A stretch of 32,485 bases of DNA from assembly GCF_000170835.1 (NCBI RefSeq), contig NZ_ABCP01000039.1, positions 1 to 32,485 of the forward strand, written 5' to 3'. Shown piece after piece: positions 16,772-25,347 of the stretch (positions within the stretch are counted from its first letter, which is position 1; each line of letters starts with the position of its first letter). Origin of the DNA: Marinobacter algicola DG893 (lineage in GTDB: Bacteria; Pseudomonadota; Gammaproteobacteria; Pseudomonadales; Oleiphilaceae). The position numbers and the translations under genes are program-made. The notes below the pieces were generated by a model, which was given only the letters and a program-made list of their open reading frames with translations, ran no database searches and had not been told where the DNA came from.

Positions 16772-18136
16772 ATGGATCAACAGATCGGGCTGCTGCAGGG
16801 CTTTCCCGATGCTTTCGTTTATCCGGACCAGAAAAGGCCTATGTCGCGAACCCTCCCAGAGCAGATGACCGCACCGGAAGTTGATGTGCTGTCGCCTATG
16901 TTAACCAGGGAGGGAGAATCATGGACAGCCGACTACCAGGGCCTGACTTTACGAACGGCGCTTCAGCCAATTTTCAGTATTTCCCACAAACGCGTTGTCG
17001 GCTACGAAGCACTGATTCGTGCCTTTGATCCTGACAATGCTGCTGTATTGCCTCTCCACCTGTTCGAACTACCGAGCTCTGATGCCGAGAACCTGTTGCT
17101 CGATCGCCTGTGCCGATACCTGCATATCAGCAACTATTCCGGATTCCAGGACCAGTTGAACTGGCTGTTCCTGAACGTATCTCCCCGTGTGGTATCGGCC
17201 GGCAACCGTGCCGACAGTTTTTTTGGTGAACTGCTGAAGAAAACAGGCCTGCCTCCCCATCGCATCGTGATGGAGATCGTGGAACAGCCAACGGACGATG
17301 CAGAACGGCTGCGTGAAACCGTCGCCTACTACCAACAGTTGGGCTGCCTGACCGCTATCGATGATTTTGGTGCCGGCCATTCCAACTTCGAACGCATCTG
17401 GAACCTGTCACCGGATATTGTGAAGCTGGACCGCAAGCTTCTGACTCGGGCCACCGACGACCACAAGGCCAGACAAATACTCAACGGTATCGTCTCTCTG
17501 CTGCATCAATCCGGCTGCCTGGTGCTCCTCGAAGGCGTGGAGACTCACGATCAGGCAATGATCGCCATCGATGCTGGTGTTGATTTTGTCCAGGGATTCT
17601 ATTTCAGCAGGCCAAGTACTGCCCTGGCGGACATTCCCCACAAGGTGACGGATCTGGACGGATTACTGCGAGACTATAAGATCAAAAACCGGATAACGAG
17701 AGACCCGACACAACAGCTGATTTCCTATTTCGAGGATTTCTTCCGGGGTGCTGTGGAAAAACTCTCGCAAGGCATGCCGATGAACGAGGCCTGCAGTTTC
17801 CTGCTGAATCACCCTGCAGTGTCGAGGTGTTATCTGGTCGATGCCAACGGCGTACAAATTGATGACACCATGGTGTCAGACGCCACGGCACGTAGCCTGG
17901 ACCCTCGATTCCGGCCGCTGGAGAGCACCACCAGTGCCGACTGGTATCGCCAGCAGTATCTACGCCAGGCCATCGCCCAGCCCGGCCAGGTTCATATAAC
18001 CACGCCTTACCTCTGCATCACGGGCGCCTACATGTGCGTCACCCTGTCCCTCGGTTACTATCACAAAGGCGAGCTAAGGGTCCTTTGCTGCGATATTCTC
18101 GCCAATCCCACCGAAACCACCCTCAGGAAAGGCTGA
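16772..18136 (+). CDS. EAL-domain cyclic-di-GMP phosphodiesterase with C-terminal sensor-like domain
   Basis: EAL enzymes hydrolyse c-di-GMP to pGpG. The catalytic set looks complete: E79 in YEALIR, LFLNVSP, IVMEIVE, IDDFGAGHS, VKLDRKLL, LLEGVET and VQGFYF, so activity is expected. After the EAL domain (about 55-295), residues about 310-450 form a separate alpha/beta domain (YFEDFFRGAVEKL, then RCYLVDANGVQI and TTPYLCITGAYMCVTLSL) that resembles the PDC-like C-terminal domain of YkuI. Its ligand is unknown. No membrane helix is present. ATG 16772 is used (454 residues); a GTG at 16760 would add four. Its 3' end overlaps the SLC13 gene by 14 bases, tail to tail. In contrast to FimX it should lower c-di-GMP. 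Confidence 0.9.
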   Translation: MDQQIGLLQGFPDAFVYPDQKRPMSRTLPEQMTAPEVDVLSPMLTREGESWTADYQGLTLRTALQPIFSISHKRVVGYEALIRAFDPDNAAVLPLHLFELPSSDAENLLLDRLCRYLHISNYSGFQDQLNWLFLNVSPRVVSAGNRADSFFGELLKKTGLPPHRIVMEIVEQPTDDAERLRETVAYYQQLGCLTAIDDFGAGHSNFERIWNLSPDIVKLDRKLLTRATDDHKARQILNGIVSLLHQSGCLVLLEGVETHDQAMIAIDAGVDFVQGFYFSRPSTALADIPHKVTDLDGLLRDYKIKNRITRDPTQQLISYFEDFFRGAVEKLSQGMPMNEACSFLLNHPAVSRCYLVDANGVQIDDTMVSDATARSLDPRFRPLESTTSADWYRQQYLRQAIAQPGQVHITTPYLCITGAYMCVTLSLGYYHKGELRVLCCDILANPTETTLRKG

Positions 18137-19898
18137 TCCCGTAGACCAGGGAGATCACGCCGACGGTTACCATCCCGATAAACAGGTTCATCGGTAAGCC
18201 GACTTTCACGAAATCCATAAACCGGTATCCTCCCGGGCCAAACACCATCATATTGGTCTGGTAACCCAACGGCGTGGCAAAACTGGCGGATGCCGCCATC
18301 ATCACAGCAATCACATAGGGCTCTGACGCGATGCCCAGAGCCGTTGTCATCGACAGCACTATAGGCAGCACCAGCACAGCGGCCGCGTTGTTGGTAATGA
18401 CCTCGGTCAGCACCGACACCGCGAAGTACACCAGCAGGATGGTCAGCAACGGGTGGCCACTGCTTACGTCCAGGATGCCTGTCGCAACATAACCCGCAGC
18501 TCCGGTTTCCTGAAGCGCAGCCCCCAATGCAAACGATGCCGCAATGGTGAGCATCACCGGCACATCCACCGCTTTCTGCGCCTGACCTACGGAACAGCAA
18601 CCGCTAAGCACCATCAGGGCCGCTCCCATCAGCGCCGCGTTTAGCATGCTCAGCACCCCAAACGCGGCTGCGCCCACGAGCACCAGCAGAATGCCCCACG
18701 ACAGGTAGGCACGGTCATGACGGGGTGTTTCTGTTTCCAGATCATTAATCAGAAGGAAGTCTTTGGCGTATCGCTGACGACTGACAAAGGCGGGACGCGC
18801 TTCCAGCAGGAGAACATCGCCGGTTTTCAGCCGAATATTGCCCAGATTACCGGATACCCGCTCGCCACCCCGTGCGACGGCCAATACCACCGCCCCGTAG
18901 CGATCCCGGAATCGGGCATCCCGGATTGTCAGACCCAGCACTTCCGACTGCGGAGACAACGCCGCCTCTACCAGTCGGCGTTCTGCCCGGTCTTTACTCA
19001 GGCTGGGTTCATCATCGTGTACCGAAGGGACAATACCGTTGATCCGCAGCAGATCGGAAATCGCCTGGGTGTCGCCGGCGAAGACCAATCGGTCACCTCC
19101 TCGCAGCCGCTCTTCCGAGGGCACCGCCGTCACCACGCTGCCATCCCTCTCGATCTCGACAAGGTACAACCTCTCCAGTTCTCGCAGCCCGGCTTCTCCA
19201 ACACTCTTGCCCACCAACGGCCCATCAAAGGCAACCGCTACCTCCAGGGTGAACTCGCGCATGGAACCGAACTTCTGCTGGTCCTTACGATCCGGGAGTG
19301 CCCTTGGCAACACCAGAAGCATCACAGCCACGCCAATTACTGCAACCGGCAACCCGACAGCAGTAATGGAAAAAATCGAGAAGCCGCCCTCTCCGGTCAA
19401 TTGTTGGTACTGCCCGTTGACCACCAGATTGGTACTGGTGCCAATCAGTGTCAGGGTGCCACCCAAAATGGCGGAGTAGCTCAGGGGGATCATCAGTTTC
19501 GAGGGTGATATGCCAATCTTGCGGGACCAGGCGTGGACCGCCGGAATCATAGTGGCCACCACCGGGGTGTTGTTGAGGAAACCACTGAGCAAAGCGACAG
19601 GGAACGCGATCCGGGCCTGGGCCGAGCGAACCGTCCGGGGCGACCTGAGGAGGTGGTGGACAACCAGATCCACACCACCGGAATGGTGTATGCCTGCTGC
19701 CACCACAAACATGGCAACCACCGTGATCAATCCGCTGTTACTGAATCCGGCAAGGGCCTGGTCGGCACTGATAATGCCGCTGGCACTGAGAACAATGAGT
19801 ACACCCAGCATGACGAGATGCGGGCCGAACCGCCCGACACTCATCAATAACAACGCCACACCCGTAAGGCTTAATGCAAACCAGCCCTGCCAATCCAT
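18123..19898 (-). CDS. SLC13/DASS family transporter with two RCK_C domains
   Basis: This 591-residue inner-membrane protein has the split layout of SLC13-type anion transporters: a first block of helices (about 1-200), two soluble TrkA/RCK C-terminal domains in tandem (about 210-290 and 305-385), and a second block of helices (about 395-591). NNTPVVATMIP and TEVITNNAAAVLVLP are the paired substrate and sodium site signatures. Related proteins carry sulfate, dicarboxylates or other anions. The substrate here cannot be fixed, but the RCK domains favour the sulfate or SAC1-like group. AAGGA lies 8 bases before the ATG. It follows parE by 101 bases on the same strand without an obvious terminator, so some read-through is possible. 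Confidence 0.88.
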   Translation of the reverse strand: MDWQGWFALSLTGVALLLMSVGRFGPHLVMLGVLIVLSASGIISADQALAGFSNSGLITVVAMFVVAAGIHHSGGVDLVVHHLLRSPRTVRSAQARIAFPVALLSGFLNNTPVVATMIPAVHAWSRKIGISPSKLMIPLSYSAILGGTLTLIGTSTNLVVNGQYQQLTGEGGFSIFSITAVGLPVAVIGVAVMLLVLPRALPDRKDQQKFGSMREFTLEVAVAFDGPLVGKSVGEAGLRELERLYLVEIERDGSVVTAVPSEERLRGGDRLVFAGDTQAISDLLRINGIVPSVHDDEPSLSKDRAERRLVEAALSPQSEVLGLTIRDARFRDRYGAVVLAVARGGERVSGNLGNIRLKTGDVLLLEARPAFVSRQRYAKDFLLINDLETETPRHDRAYLSWGILLVLVGAAAFGVLSMLNAALMGAALMVLSGCCSVGQAQKAVDVPVMLTIAASFALGAALQETGAAGYVATGILDVSSGHPLLTILLVYFAVSVLTEVITNNAAAVLVLPIVLSMTTALGIASEPYVIAVMMAASASFATPLGYQTNMMVFGPGGYRFMDFVKVGLPMNLFIGMVTVGVISLVYGISLS

Positions 19899-19999
19899 CT
19901 GGTGGTCCTTCAGATAAAAGGGGCAGGATAACGAGTTTGCGGAAGACTTAGAAAGAATAAAGGATACTGTTTAAAGCACCAGAAGAAATATGAAGCATG

Positions 20000-21895
20000 T
20001 CAGACTTCGATATCCGCCATATTTCCGTAGGTCTCCAGCCAGGTACGGCGGTCCGACGCTCGCTTTTTACCCAGCAGCATGTCCATGCGGCTATCGGTAT
20101 CATCGCCGTCTTCAATGGTCAGCATCACCAGCCGGCGGGTATCCGGCGCCATGGTCGTCTCGCGCAGCTGGAGCGGATTCATCTCGCCAAGGCCCTTGAA
20201 ACGGGTGACGGAAATCTTGCCGCGACGGTTCTCGGCCGCCAACCGATCAATAATGCCCTGCTTCTCATGCTCGTCGAGGGCATAGAAGGTTTCCTTACCC
20301 AAATCGACACGATACAGCGGGGGCATAGCAACGAACACGTGGCCCGCGGCGACCACCGGCCGGAAATGTTTCACGAACAGCGCGCATAACAGGGTGGCGA
20401 TGTGCAGACCATCAGAGTCAGCGTCAGCCAGGATGCAGATCTTGTTGTAACGCAGGCCTTCCAGTTTGTCGGAGCCCGGGTCCACCCCAATAGCAACCGC
20501 GATATCATGAACCTCCTGGGAAGCCAGGATTTCACTGGAGTCCACCTCCCAGGTATTGAGGATCTTGCCCCGCAAGGGCATCACCGCCTGGAACTCGCGG
20601 TCACGGGCCTGTTTGGCGGAACCGCCAGCGGAGTCACCCTCTACCAGAAAGAGTTCCGAGCGGTTGGTGTCGCTACCGGAACAATCCGCCAGCTTTCCAG
20701 GCAGAGCCGGGCCGGATGTGACCTTCTTACGGGCCACCTTCTTACTGGCCCGGAGACGGCGCTGGGCGTTGCTGATGAAGAGTTCCGCAAGCGCTTCGGC
20801 GATGTCCGTGTGTTGATTCAGCCACAAGCTGAACGCATCCTTCACCACACCGGAAATAAATGCGGCGGCTTCGCGGGAGGACAATCGTTCCTTGGTCTGG
20901 CCTGAAAACTGGGGTTCCTGCATTTTGAAGGACAACACGTAGGCGCAGCGTTCCCAGATGTCTTCAGGGGACAGCTTGACGCCACGGGGCAAGAGGTTGC
21001 GGAATTCACAGAATTCTCTCATTGCCTCCAGCAGACCGGTACGCAAGCCGTTCACGTGGGTGCCGCCCTGGGCGGTCGGGATCAGGTTAACGTAGCTCTC
21101 CATGACCGCCTCGCCGCCTTCCGGCAGCCATTGGAATGCCCAGTCCACCGCTTCCTTGTTGCCGGAAAAACTGCCCGTGAACGGTTCAAGCGGTACGGCT
21201 TCGATGTCGGCAAGCTCGGTGCGCAGGTAATCCCGCAAACCGCCCTCGTAGCACCATTCATCTTTATCGCCGGTGTGCTCCTGCAGAAAGGTCACGTTCA
21301 GGCCGGGACAGAGAACGGCCTTGGCACGCAGGTTGTGACGTAAACGGCTGACGGAAAATTTTGGACTGTCGAAATAGCTTGGGTCTGGTGTGAATTTCAA
21401 GCGGGTACCGGTGTTTCGCTTGCCCACAGAATCGACAACCGTAAGGTCGGTCTCCTTGTGGCCGTTGGCGAAGGTCATCTGGTGCAATTGCCCGTCACGC
21501 TTGATGGAGACCTCAAGGTGAGTCGACAGGGCATTAACCACCGAAACACCTACCCCGTGCAAGCCACCGGAAAAGTTGTAGTTGCCTTGGGAGAACTTAC
21601 CACCGGCGTGCAGGCGGGTCAGAATCAGCTCAACACCGGGGACACCATGCTCCTTGTGCATGTCTACGGGCATGCCGCGTCCGTCATCTTCCACACTCAG
21701 AGAACCATCGCTGTGCAGGATGACATCGATCCGGCGGGCGTGACCCGCCAGGGCTTCGTCAACACTGTTATCAATGACTTCCTGGGCCAGATGGTTGGGC
21801 CGACTGGTATCGGTGTACATGCCTGGGCGTTTACGGACGGGGTCCAGACCACTCAGAACTTCAATGGCATCGGCGTTGTACTGTTTCTGGCTCAT
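20000..21895 (-). CDS. parE: DNA topoisomerase IV subunit B
   Basis: ParE is the ATPase subunit that drives strand passage by topoisomerase IV with ParC. The 631-residue protein has the GHKL ATP site (E39 and N43 in EVIDNSVDEA, DDGRGMPVD, GGLHGVGVSVVNALS), the transducer domain, and the TOPRIM metal site (VEGDSAGGSAKQARD and ADADSDGLHIATLL), ending with the short C-terminal domain. The length and lack of an insertion fit ParE rather than GyrB. A TATAAC box lies upstream on the minus strand without a good -35. It is separated from parC by yceI, b561, EAL and SLC13 genes, more than in Pseudomonas. Confidence 0.96.
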   Translation of the reverse strand: MSQKQYNADAIEVLSGLDPVRKRPGMYTDTSRPNHLAQEVIDNSVDEALAGHARRIDVILHSDGSLSVEDDGRGMPVDMHKEHGVPGVELILTRLHAGGKFSQGNYNFSGGLHGVGVSVVNALSTHLEVSIKRDGQLHQMTFANGHKETDLTVVDSVGKRNTGTRLKFTPDPSYFDSPKFSVSRLRHNLRAKAVLCPGLNVTFLQEHTGDKDEWCYEGGLRDYLRTELADIEAVPLEPFTGSFSGNKEAVDWAFQWLPEGGEAVMESYVNLIPTAQGGTHVNGLRTGLLEAMREFCEFRNLLPRGVKLSPEDIWERCAYVLSFKMQEPQFSGQTKERLSSREAAAFISGVVKDAFSLWLNQHTDIAEALAELFISNAQRRLRASKKVARKKVTSGPALPGKLADCSGSDTNRSELFLVEGDSAGGSAKQARDREFQAVMPLRGKILNTWEVDSSEILASQEVHDIAVAIGVDPGSDKLEGLRYNKICILADADSDGLHIATLLCALFVKHFRPVVAAGHVFVAMPPLYRVDLGKETFYALDEHEKQGIIDRLAAENRRGKISVTRFKGLGEMNPLQLRETTMAPDTRRLVMLTIEDGDDTDSRMDMLLGKKRASDRRTWLETYGNMADIEV

Positions 21896-21978
21896 GGGAA
21901 GGAAGCGACTCCACGGGTTTGTTATAAAACTGGCCCATAGCTTAGGGATTCGCGGGGAAAGATCAACGGTTGTTTTGT

Positions 21979-22005
21979 GCCGGTGTGGACCAGCACCACC
22001 CCGGC
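21979..22005. other. Hairpin between the PrcB-like gene and parE
   Basis: GCCGG-T-GTGG (21979-21988) pairs with CCAC-C-CCGGC (21996-22005) apart from one mismatch, around a 7-base loop. It begins 5 bases after the lipoprotein stop on the minus strand. The next bases on that strand are ACAAAACA, not a T-run, so termination would be weak. Confidence 0.4.
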
Positions 22006-22009
22006 GCGT

Positions 22010-22495
22010 TTAACGCTGTCGCGAGAAACGCCCGAGGCCCTCGCCGGACACTTGCAACTGCTCCCATTCTTCGGGGCTGATGGCGATAACCGCACAGGGC
22101 GTGGTCAACGCCTGGGTCACCATGGCGTCTGCCGCAGGCCGCCTCACTTTGACGATCAATTCCAGAACGTCGTCGACGATCTCGGACGACTGCAGTGTCA
22201 GGCCGTAGCCGCCAGTGTTTTTTTGCCCCAGCCCCACGAGCAACAAGTGCTCCCGCTCGAAGTCAATCTCCCTGAGCTGTTTCAGGGCCAGCTTGCCGGA
22301 AGGCAACTTAGAAAGTTGGCTCAGTTCCTCGGCATTGGACACGTAGACCAGCCCTGGCGCCGCCAACCCACAATGGTCAGACTCTGTGACCTGACGCGCT
22401 AACGGTGCGCCTTCGGCGGTTGCCGAGCGGTTAACGGCGCAGCCTGCAACCGAAGCTACGATAAGGATCAAGGCTGTCATGTGCATAAAACGCAT
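22010..22495 (-). CDS. PrcB-like lipoprotein
   Basis: The 161-residue product has a lipoprotein signal (LILIVASVAGC) and one domain resembling the PrcB C-terminal family: LLLVGLGQKNTGGYGLTL, then a LELIVKVRRPAAD strand, then TTPCAVIAI. In Treponema denticola, as I recall it, PrcB is a lipoprotein that stabilises the subtilisin-like protease dentilisin. Here the gene starts 2 bases after the stop of a subtilisin-like lipoprotein gene, which strongly supports a working pair. ATG 22495 is chosen. A TTG at 22501 overlapping that stop (TTGA) is also possible. I infer an outer-membrane or periplasmic partner, inhibitor or chaperone of that protease. Confidence 0.75.
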   Translation of the reverse strand: MRFMHMTALILIVASVAGCAVNRSATAEGAPLARQVTESDHCGLAAPGLVYVSNAEELSQLSKLPSGKLALKQLREIDFEREHLLLVGLGQKNTGGYGLTLQSSEIVDDVLELIVKVRRPAADAMVTQALTTPCAVIAISPEEWEQLQVSGEGLGRFSRQR

Positions 22496-22497
22496 AA

Positions 22498-25176
22498 TCA
22501 ACGTTCGCTCTCAATGCGGCGATTCGGTATGTCGCCCTGTTCTGTCCCATCATCGGACTTCAGGCGATAGCCTTCAAATCCAACCCTTGGAAAGCCCATC
22601 TGAGAGATGGTGGGCCGACGGAAACTGGTACTGAACCTTAGCGACTCAAGAGGTGTATCAGTGACGCTTATTGCCTGCGGCAACCCGTTTACAGGATATT
22701 CTGCGCAAGCTTCTCCGTTTTCACAAATGGAGCCATTGTTATCCACGTCGGTTCCAGCAACAAGGAAATAATCCCCCGGTTCCACGTTGGCAAATGAGAA
22801 GTTGTATTGGCCGCCGCTGGCAGACACCACGGTCTGGTAGGCAGTCGCCCCATTCCCGTTCGCGGAGATGAGCAGCACATAATGCCGGCCGGCGTTACGG
22901 GGGTCATTAGGATCAATAAGACGGACGTTTACAGGCACGGTCAAGGTCCGATGCGTACCGTCCCCGTCATATTCGATTTGTAAGTCGGTGGCGAAGCTAT
23001 TGTTCTGATCGAGCAACGCCGTATTTATACCGACGGTAACCGTGGCCGGAGGAGCCTCTCCCGTCTTCAGTTCCGGACCTGTCTCAAGCCAATCCACGCC
23101 GGTATTGATGGACGTTATCGTAATATTGGCGGTTGACGGGTAAGTGTTCAAAGTCAGTTGCGCTTCGGTATTGCTCTGATCGAAGGTCAACACTGATGGC
23201 GACCCCGCCATTACAACGGGAATGTTCCCACTGAGCGCCGCGTCCATGGATTTGACTGCGTTAATCAGACCCGCACCATATTCAAATTGCTCACTGCTCT
23301 CCACACCTTCCGTCAGGTCTCCGGCAATGAGGAACCTCTTGAAGTCACTCGACGTCAGAGTCTGGTTCTCTGCCTTCATCAGAGCGTAGACTCCGGACAC
23401 ATGGGGAGCCGCCATGGAGGTACCCTGCAACCCGGCGTAACCGGGCTCGAACGCACCGTTATCATCAGAACCCCAGGCGCTCACCACCACGTCTGCGCTG
23501 TTGTCGAGATTGGCGTCCCGACTGGCATCACCGCCCGGGGCCACCAGATCCACAGAGGGGCCGATGTTGGAATAGGATGCCCGCACACCGCCACCGTCCA
23601 CGGCACCCACCCCCACCACATTCATGAAGGCGGCGGGAAAAGTTAGTTCATCTGTGCCCTGGTTGCCGGCCGCTGCCACCACTAATTTCCCGGCATTGTG
23701 GGCATCGTTGATTGCATCCTCCAGCGCCTGACTATCTCCCACCCCGCCAAGACTAAGATTGATAACATCGATGTCCGGCTGGGTGGATGCCCACTCAATA
23801 GCAGCGATCAGGTCACCGAGCGATCCGGTGCCCGCCTCACCCAACACTCGGACCGGAACCAAGTTCGCCTGGTTGGCCACGCCTACCACGCCCTGGTTGT
23901 TGTCCACTGCGGCGACGATTCCGGCGACATGAGTGCCGTGAAAGTTGCTGCTGCGGGGCTGGCCATCGCCGGGATCGGCGGGGTTCTGGTCCCGACCCTG
24001 CTGATTATCCAGGTCGGCTTCTCCAGTGACGAAGTCCATGTTCACCGAATTACCAAAAATCAGCACATTTGCCAGCAGGTCTGGATGCCAATTGTCCAGA
24101 GTATCGGGGGCGGAGCTGAACAGTCCGGTATCCAGCACGGCAACACCCACTCCCTCGCCTGCCCGGGCAGCGGCCTGCCAGGCGACCGGCAGGCCGATTA
24201 GCGGATAATGCCACTGGCGATCATACAGTGGATTACTGTCTGGCGTAGTCGTCAGGGCCTTGTAGAGATAATTGGGAGACGCGGAGGCAATGTCTGGCTG
24301 GCTCTGCAGGTCACGCACCCAGCGGATGGTTTCCGCCCTGGCCTGGCCACTGTCGGTCGCGGCCATTGCCTGAACGCCTGAGCGACGCAAATGCCACACG
24401 CCTGGCCGCAGTTCCCTGGCTGAGTCTACCGACAGCGAACTTGCCATGGCGCTCGAAGTGGCACCGGATGGGTAACCGGATTCAAACGACATCACCGCTT
24501 CCCCCGGAACGAAGTCTGCCTCGCCATAGGCAGTGTTCATCATGCTGCTGGCGTTACCATCAGCGGCGATTACCACATAGCGGAATGGCCCGCCGGAAGC
24601 CGCACTGACTCGTATCACATGGTCACCGGCGTCCGATTCGATAACATACAGGTACGGCACGGATCCAGAGCCATCGGCGCTGTCAAAAACCAACCGGTCG
24701 TTCTGGTTAAAGATCTGCATACGGGGCTGAGGGGCCGCCACTCGCGGGTCGCTGAAAACCTGCAGGGACACCCGATCACCAGGTTGAAGGTCTGCGGTGT
24801 AGTAATCCTGGTTGTCCGCTTCAAAGGTGAACTGGAAGTCCTCGCCCTGTCGAACAGGGTAGCCTCCCGAAACTGGGCTGAGATACCCACCGGAAACACC
24901 GGTTACCGGAAGCGACTGGGCTTCGTCATCACAGTTATTGCTAGTTGCCTGACTGAGCCGGAGATCATCTGCCGTGTCGGAATCAACGTGAGTTTGACTT
25001 TCAATCTCGATAACGCCACTGACCCCGACAGACTCAGCCCCAACAGAACCGATCGCTGACCCTCCGTTTTCCCCCAGGCAGCCAGCGTCCGCGCCACTAC
25101 TGCTACTTCCACCGCAACCGACGATCACGGCAGTCACCAGCAGAGCACCACACATTCCCATCAAGCTTTTCGTCAT
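22498..25176 (-). CDS. Subtilisin-like (S8) serine protease lipoprotein
   Basis: The 892-residue product starts with a lipoprotein signal (MTKSLMGMCGALLVTAVIVGC), so it is probably lipid-anchored outside the inner membrane. A Ser/Gly-rich linker follows, then a beta-rich domain like the pre-peptidase C-terminal type (about 110-215), a propeptide-like segment (about 220-315) and the S8 catalytic domain (about 325-645), with D349 in VAVLDTG, H413 in HGTHVAG and S587 in GTSMAAPHVSG. The C-terminal 240 residues hold a BACON-like beta domain and a second beta domain with a calcium-loop-like DVDNNGSICENGE. ATG 25176 is chosen because it opens the lipoprotein signal; the frame is open to 25338. It is coupled to the PrcB-like gene downstream. 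Its targets are unknown. Confidence 0.9.
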   Translation of the reverse strand: MTKSLMGMCGALLVTAVIVGCGGSSSSGADAGCLGENGGSAIGSVGAESVGVSGVIEIESQTHVDSDTADDLRLSQATSNNCDDEAQSLPVTGVSGGYLSPVSGGYPVRQGEDFQFTFEADNQDYYTADLQPGDRVSLQVFSDPRVAAPQPRMQIFNQNDRLVFDSADGSGSVPYLYVIESDAGDHVIRVSAASGGPFRYVVIAADGNASSMMNTAYGEADFVPGEAVMSFESGYPSGATSSAMASSLSVDSARELRPGVWHLRRSGVQAMAATDSGQARAETIRWVRDLQSQPDIASASPNYLYKALTTTPDSNPLYDRQWHYPLIGLPVAWQAAARAGEGVGVAVLDTGLFSSAPDTLDNWHPDLLANVLIFGNSVNMDFVTGEADLDNQQGRDQNPADPGDGQPRSSNFHGTHVAGIVAAVDNNQGVVGVANQANLVPVRVLGEAGTGSLGDLIAAIEWASTQPDIDVINLSLGGVGDSQALEDAINDAHNAGKLVVAAAGNQGTDELTFPAAFMNVVGVGAVDGGGVRASYSNIGPSVDLVAPGGDASRDANLDNSADVVVSAWGSDDNGAFEPGYAGLQGTSMAAPHVSGVYALMKAENQTLTSSDFKRFLIAGDLTEGVESSEQFEYGAGLINAVKSMDAALSGNIPVVMAGSPSVLTFDQSNTEAQLTLNTYPSTANITITSINTGVDWLETGPELKTGEAPPATVTVGINTALLDQNNSFATDLQIEYDGDGTHRTLTVPVNVRLIDPNDPRNAGRHYVLLISANGNGATAYQTVVSASGGQYNFSFANVEPGDYFLVAGTDVDNNGSICENGEACAEYPVNGLPQAISVTDTPLESLRFSTSFRRPTISQMGFPRVGFEGYRLKSDDGTEQGDIPNRRIESER

Positions 25177-25224
25177 CTTTTCACCCGAAGCCATAAACAG
25201 CCGTTCCGTCCAAGTCACAAGCAC

Positions 25225-25247
25225 ATAATATAAACGTGCCAAGGCAC
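25225..25247 (-). promoter_or_regulatory. Possible promoter/operator of the protease operon
   Basis: On the minus strand an inverted repeat GTGCC-TT-GGCAC (25247-25236) is followed directly by an AT-rich -10-like TATATTAT (25232-25225), about 50 bases before the protease start. No clear -35 is seen, so the promoter class is open. Confidence 0.3.
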
Positions 25248-25291
25248 CGACTGGTTCACCACGGTATCCGTTACCCATTTGCAGCAGACAC

Positions 25292-25326
25292 AAAAAACCG
25301 CCTGTGAACAGAGCCATAGACGGTTT
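25292..25326 (-). terminator. Intrinsic terminator after the TRAP permease gene
   Basis: On the minus strand AAACCGTCT pairs with AGGCGGTTT (9 bp, one G-U) around a 14-base loop, and the stem runs into TTTTTT. It begins 22 bases after the permease stop. This separates the transporter unit from the protease unit. Confidence 0.75.
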
Positions 25327-25347
25327 CATAGTGCTCAAACCTTTTCG

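Noticed and set aside
18717..19508. A 263-codon open frame on the plus strand
   Set aside because: It is antisense to the SLC13 transporter gene and has shadow-like composition.
25225..25250. A sigma-54-like -24 element (TTGGCACG) upstream of the protease on the minus strand
   Set aside because: The -12 GC at the required spacing is missing (TATTA instead of TTGCA), so the match is better explained as part of an inverted repeat.
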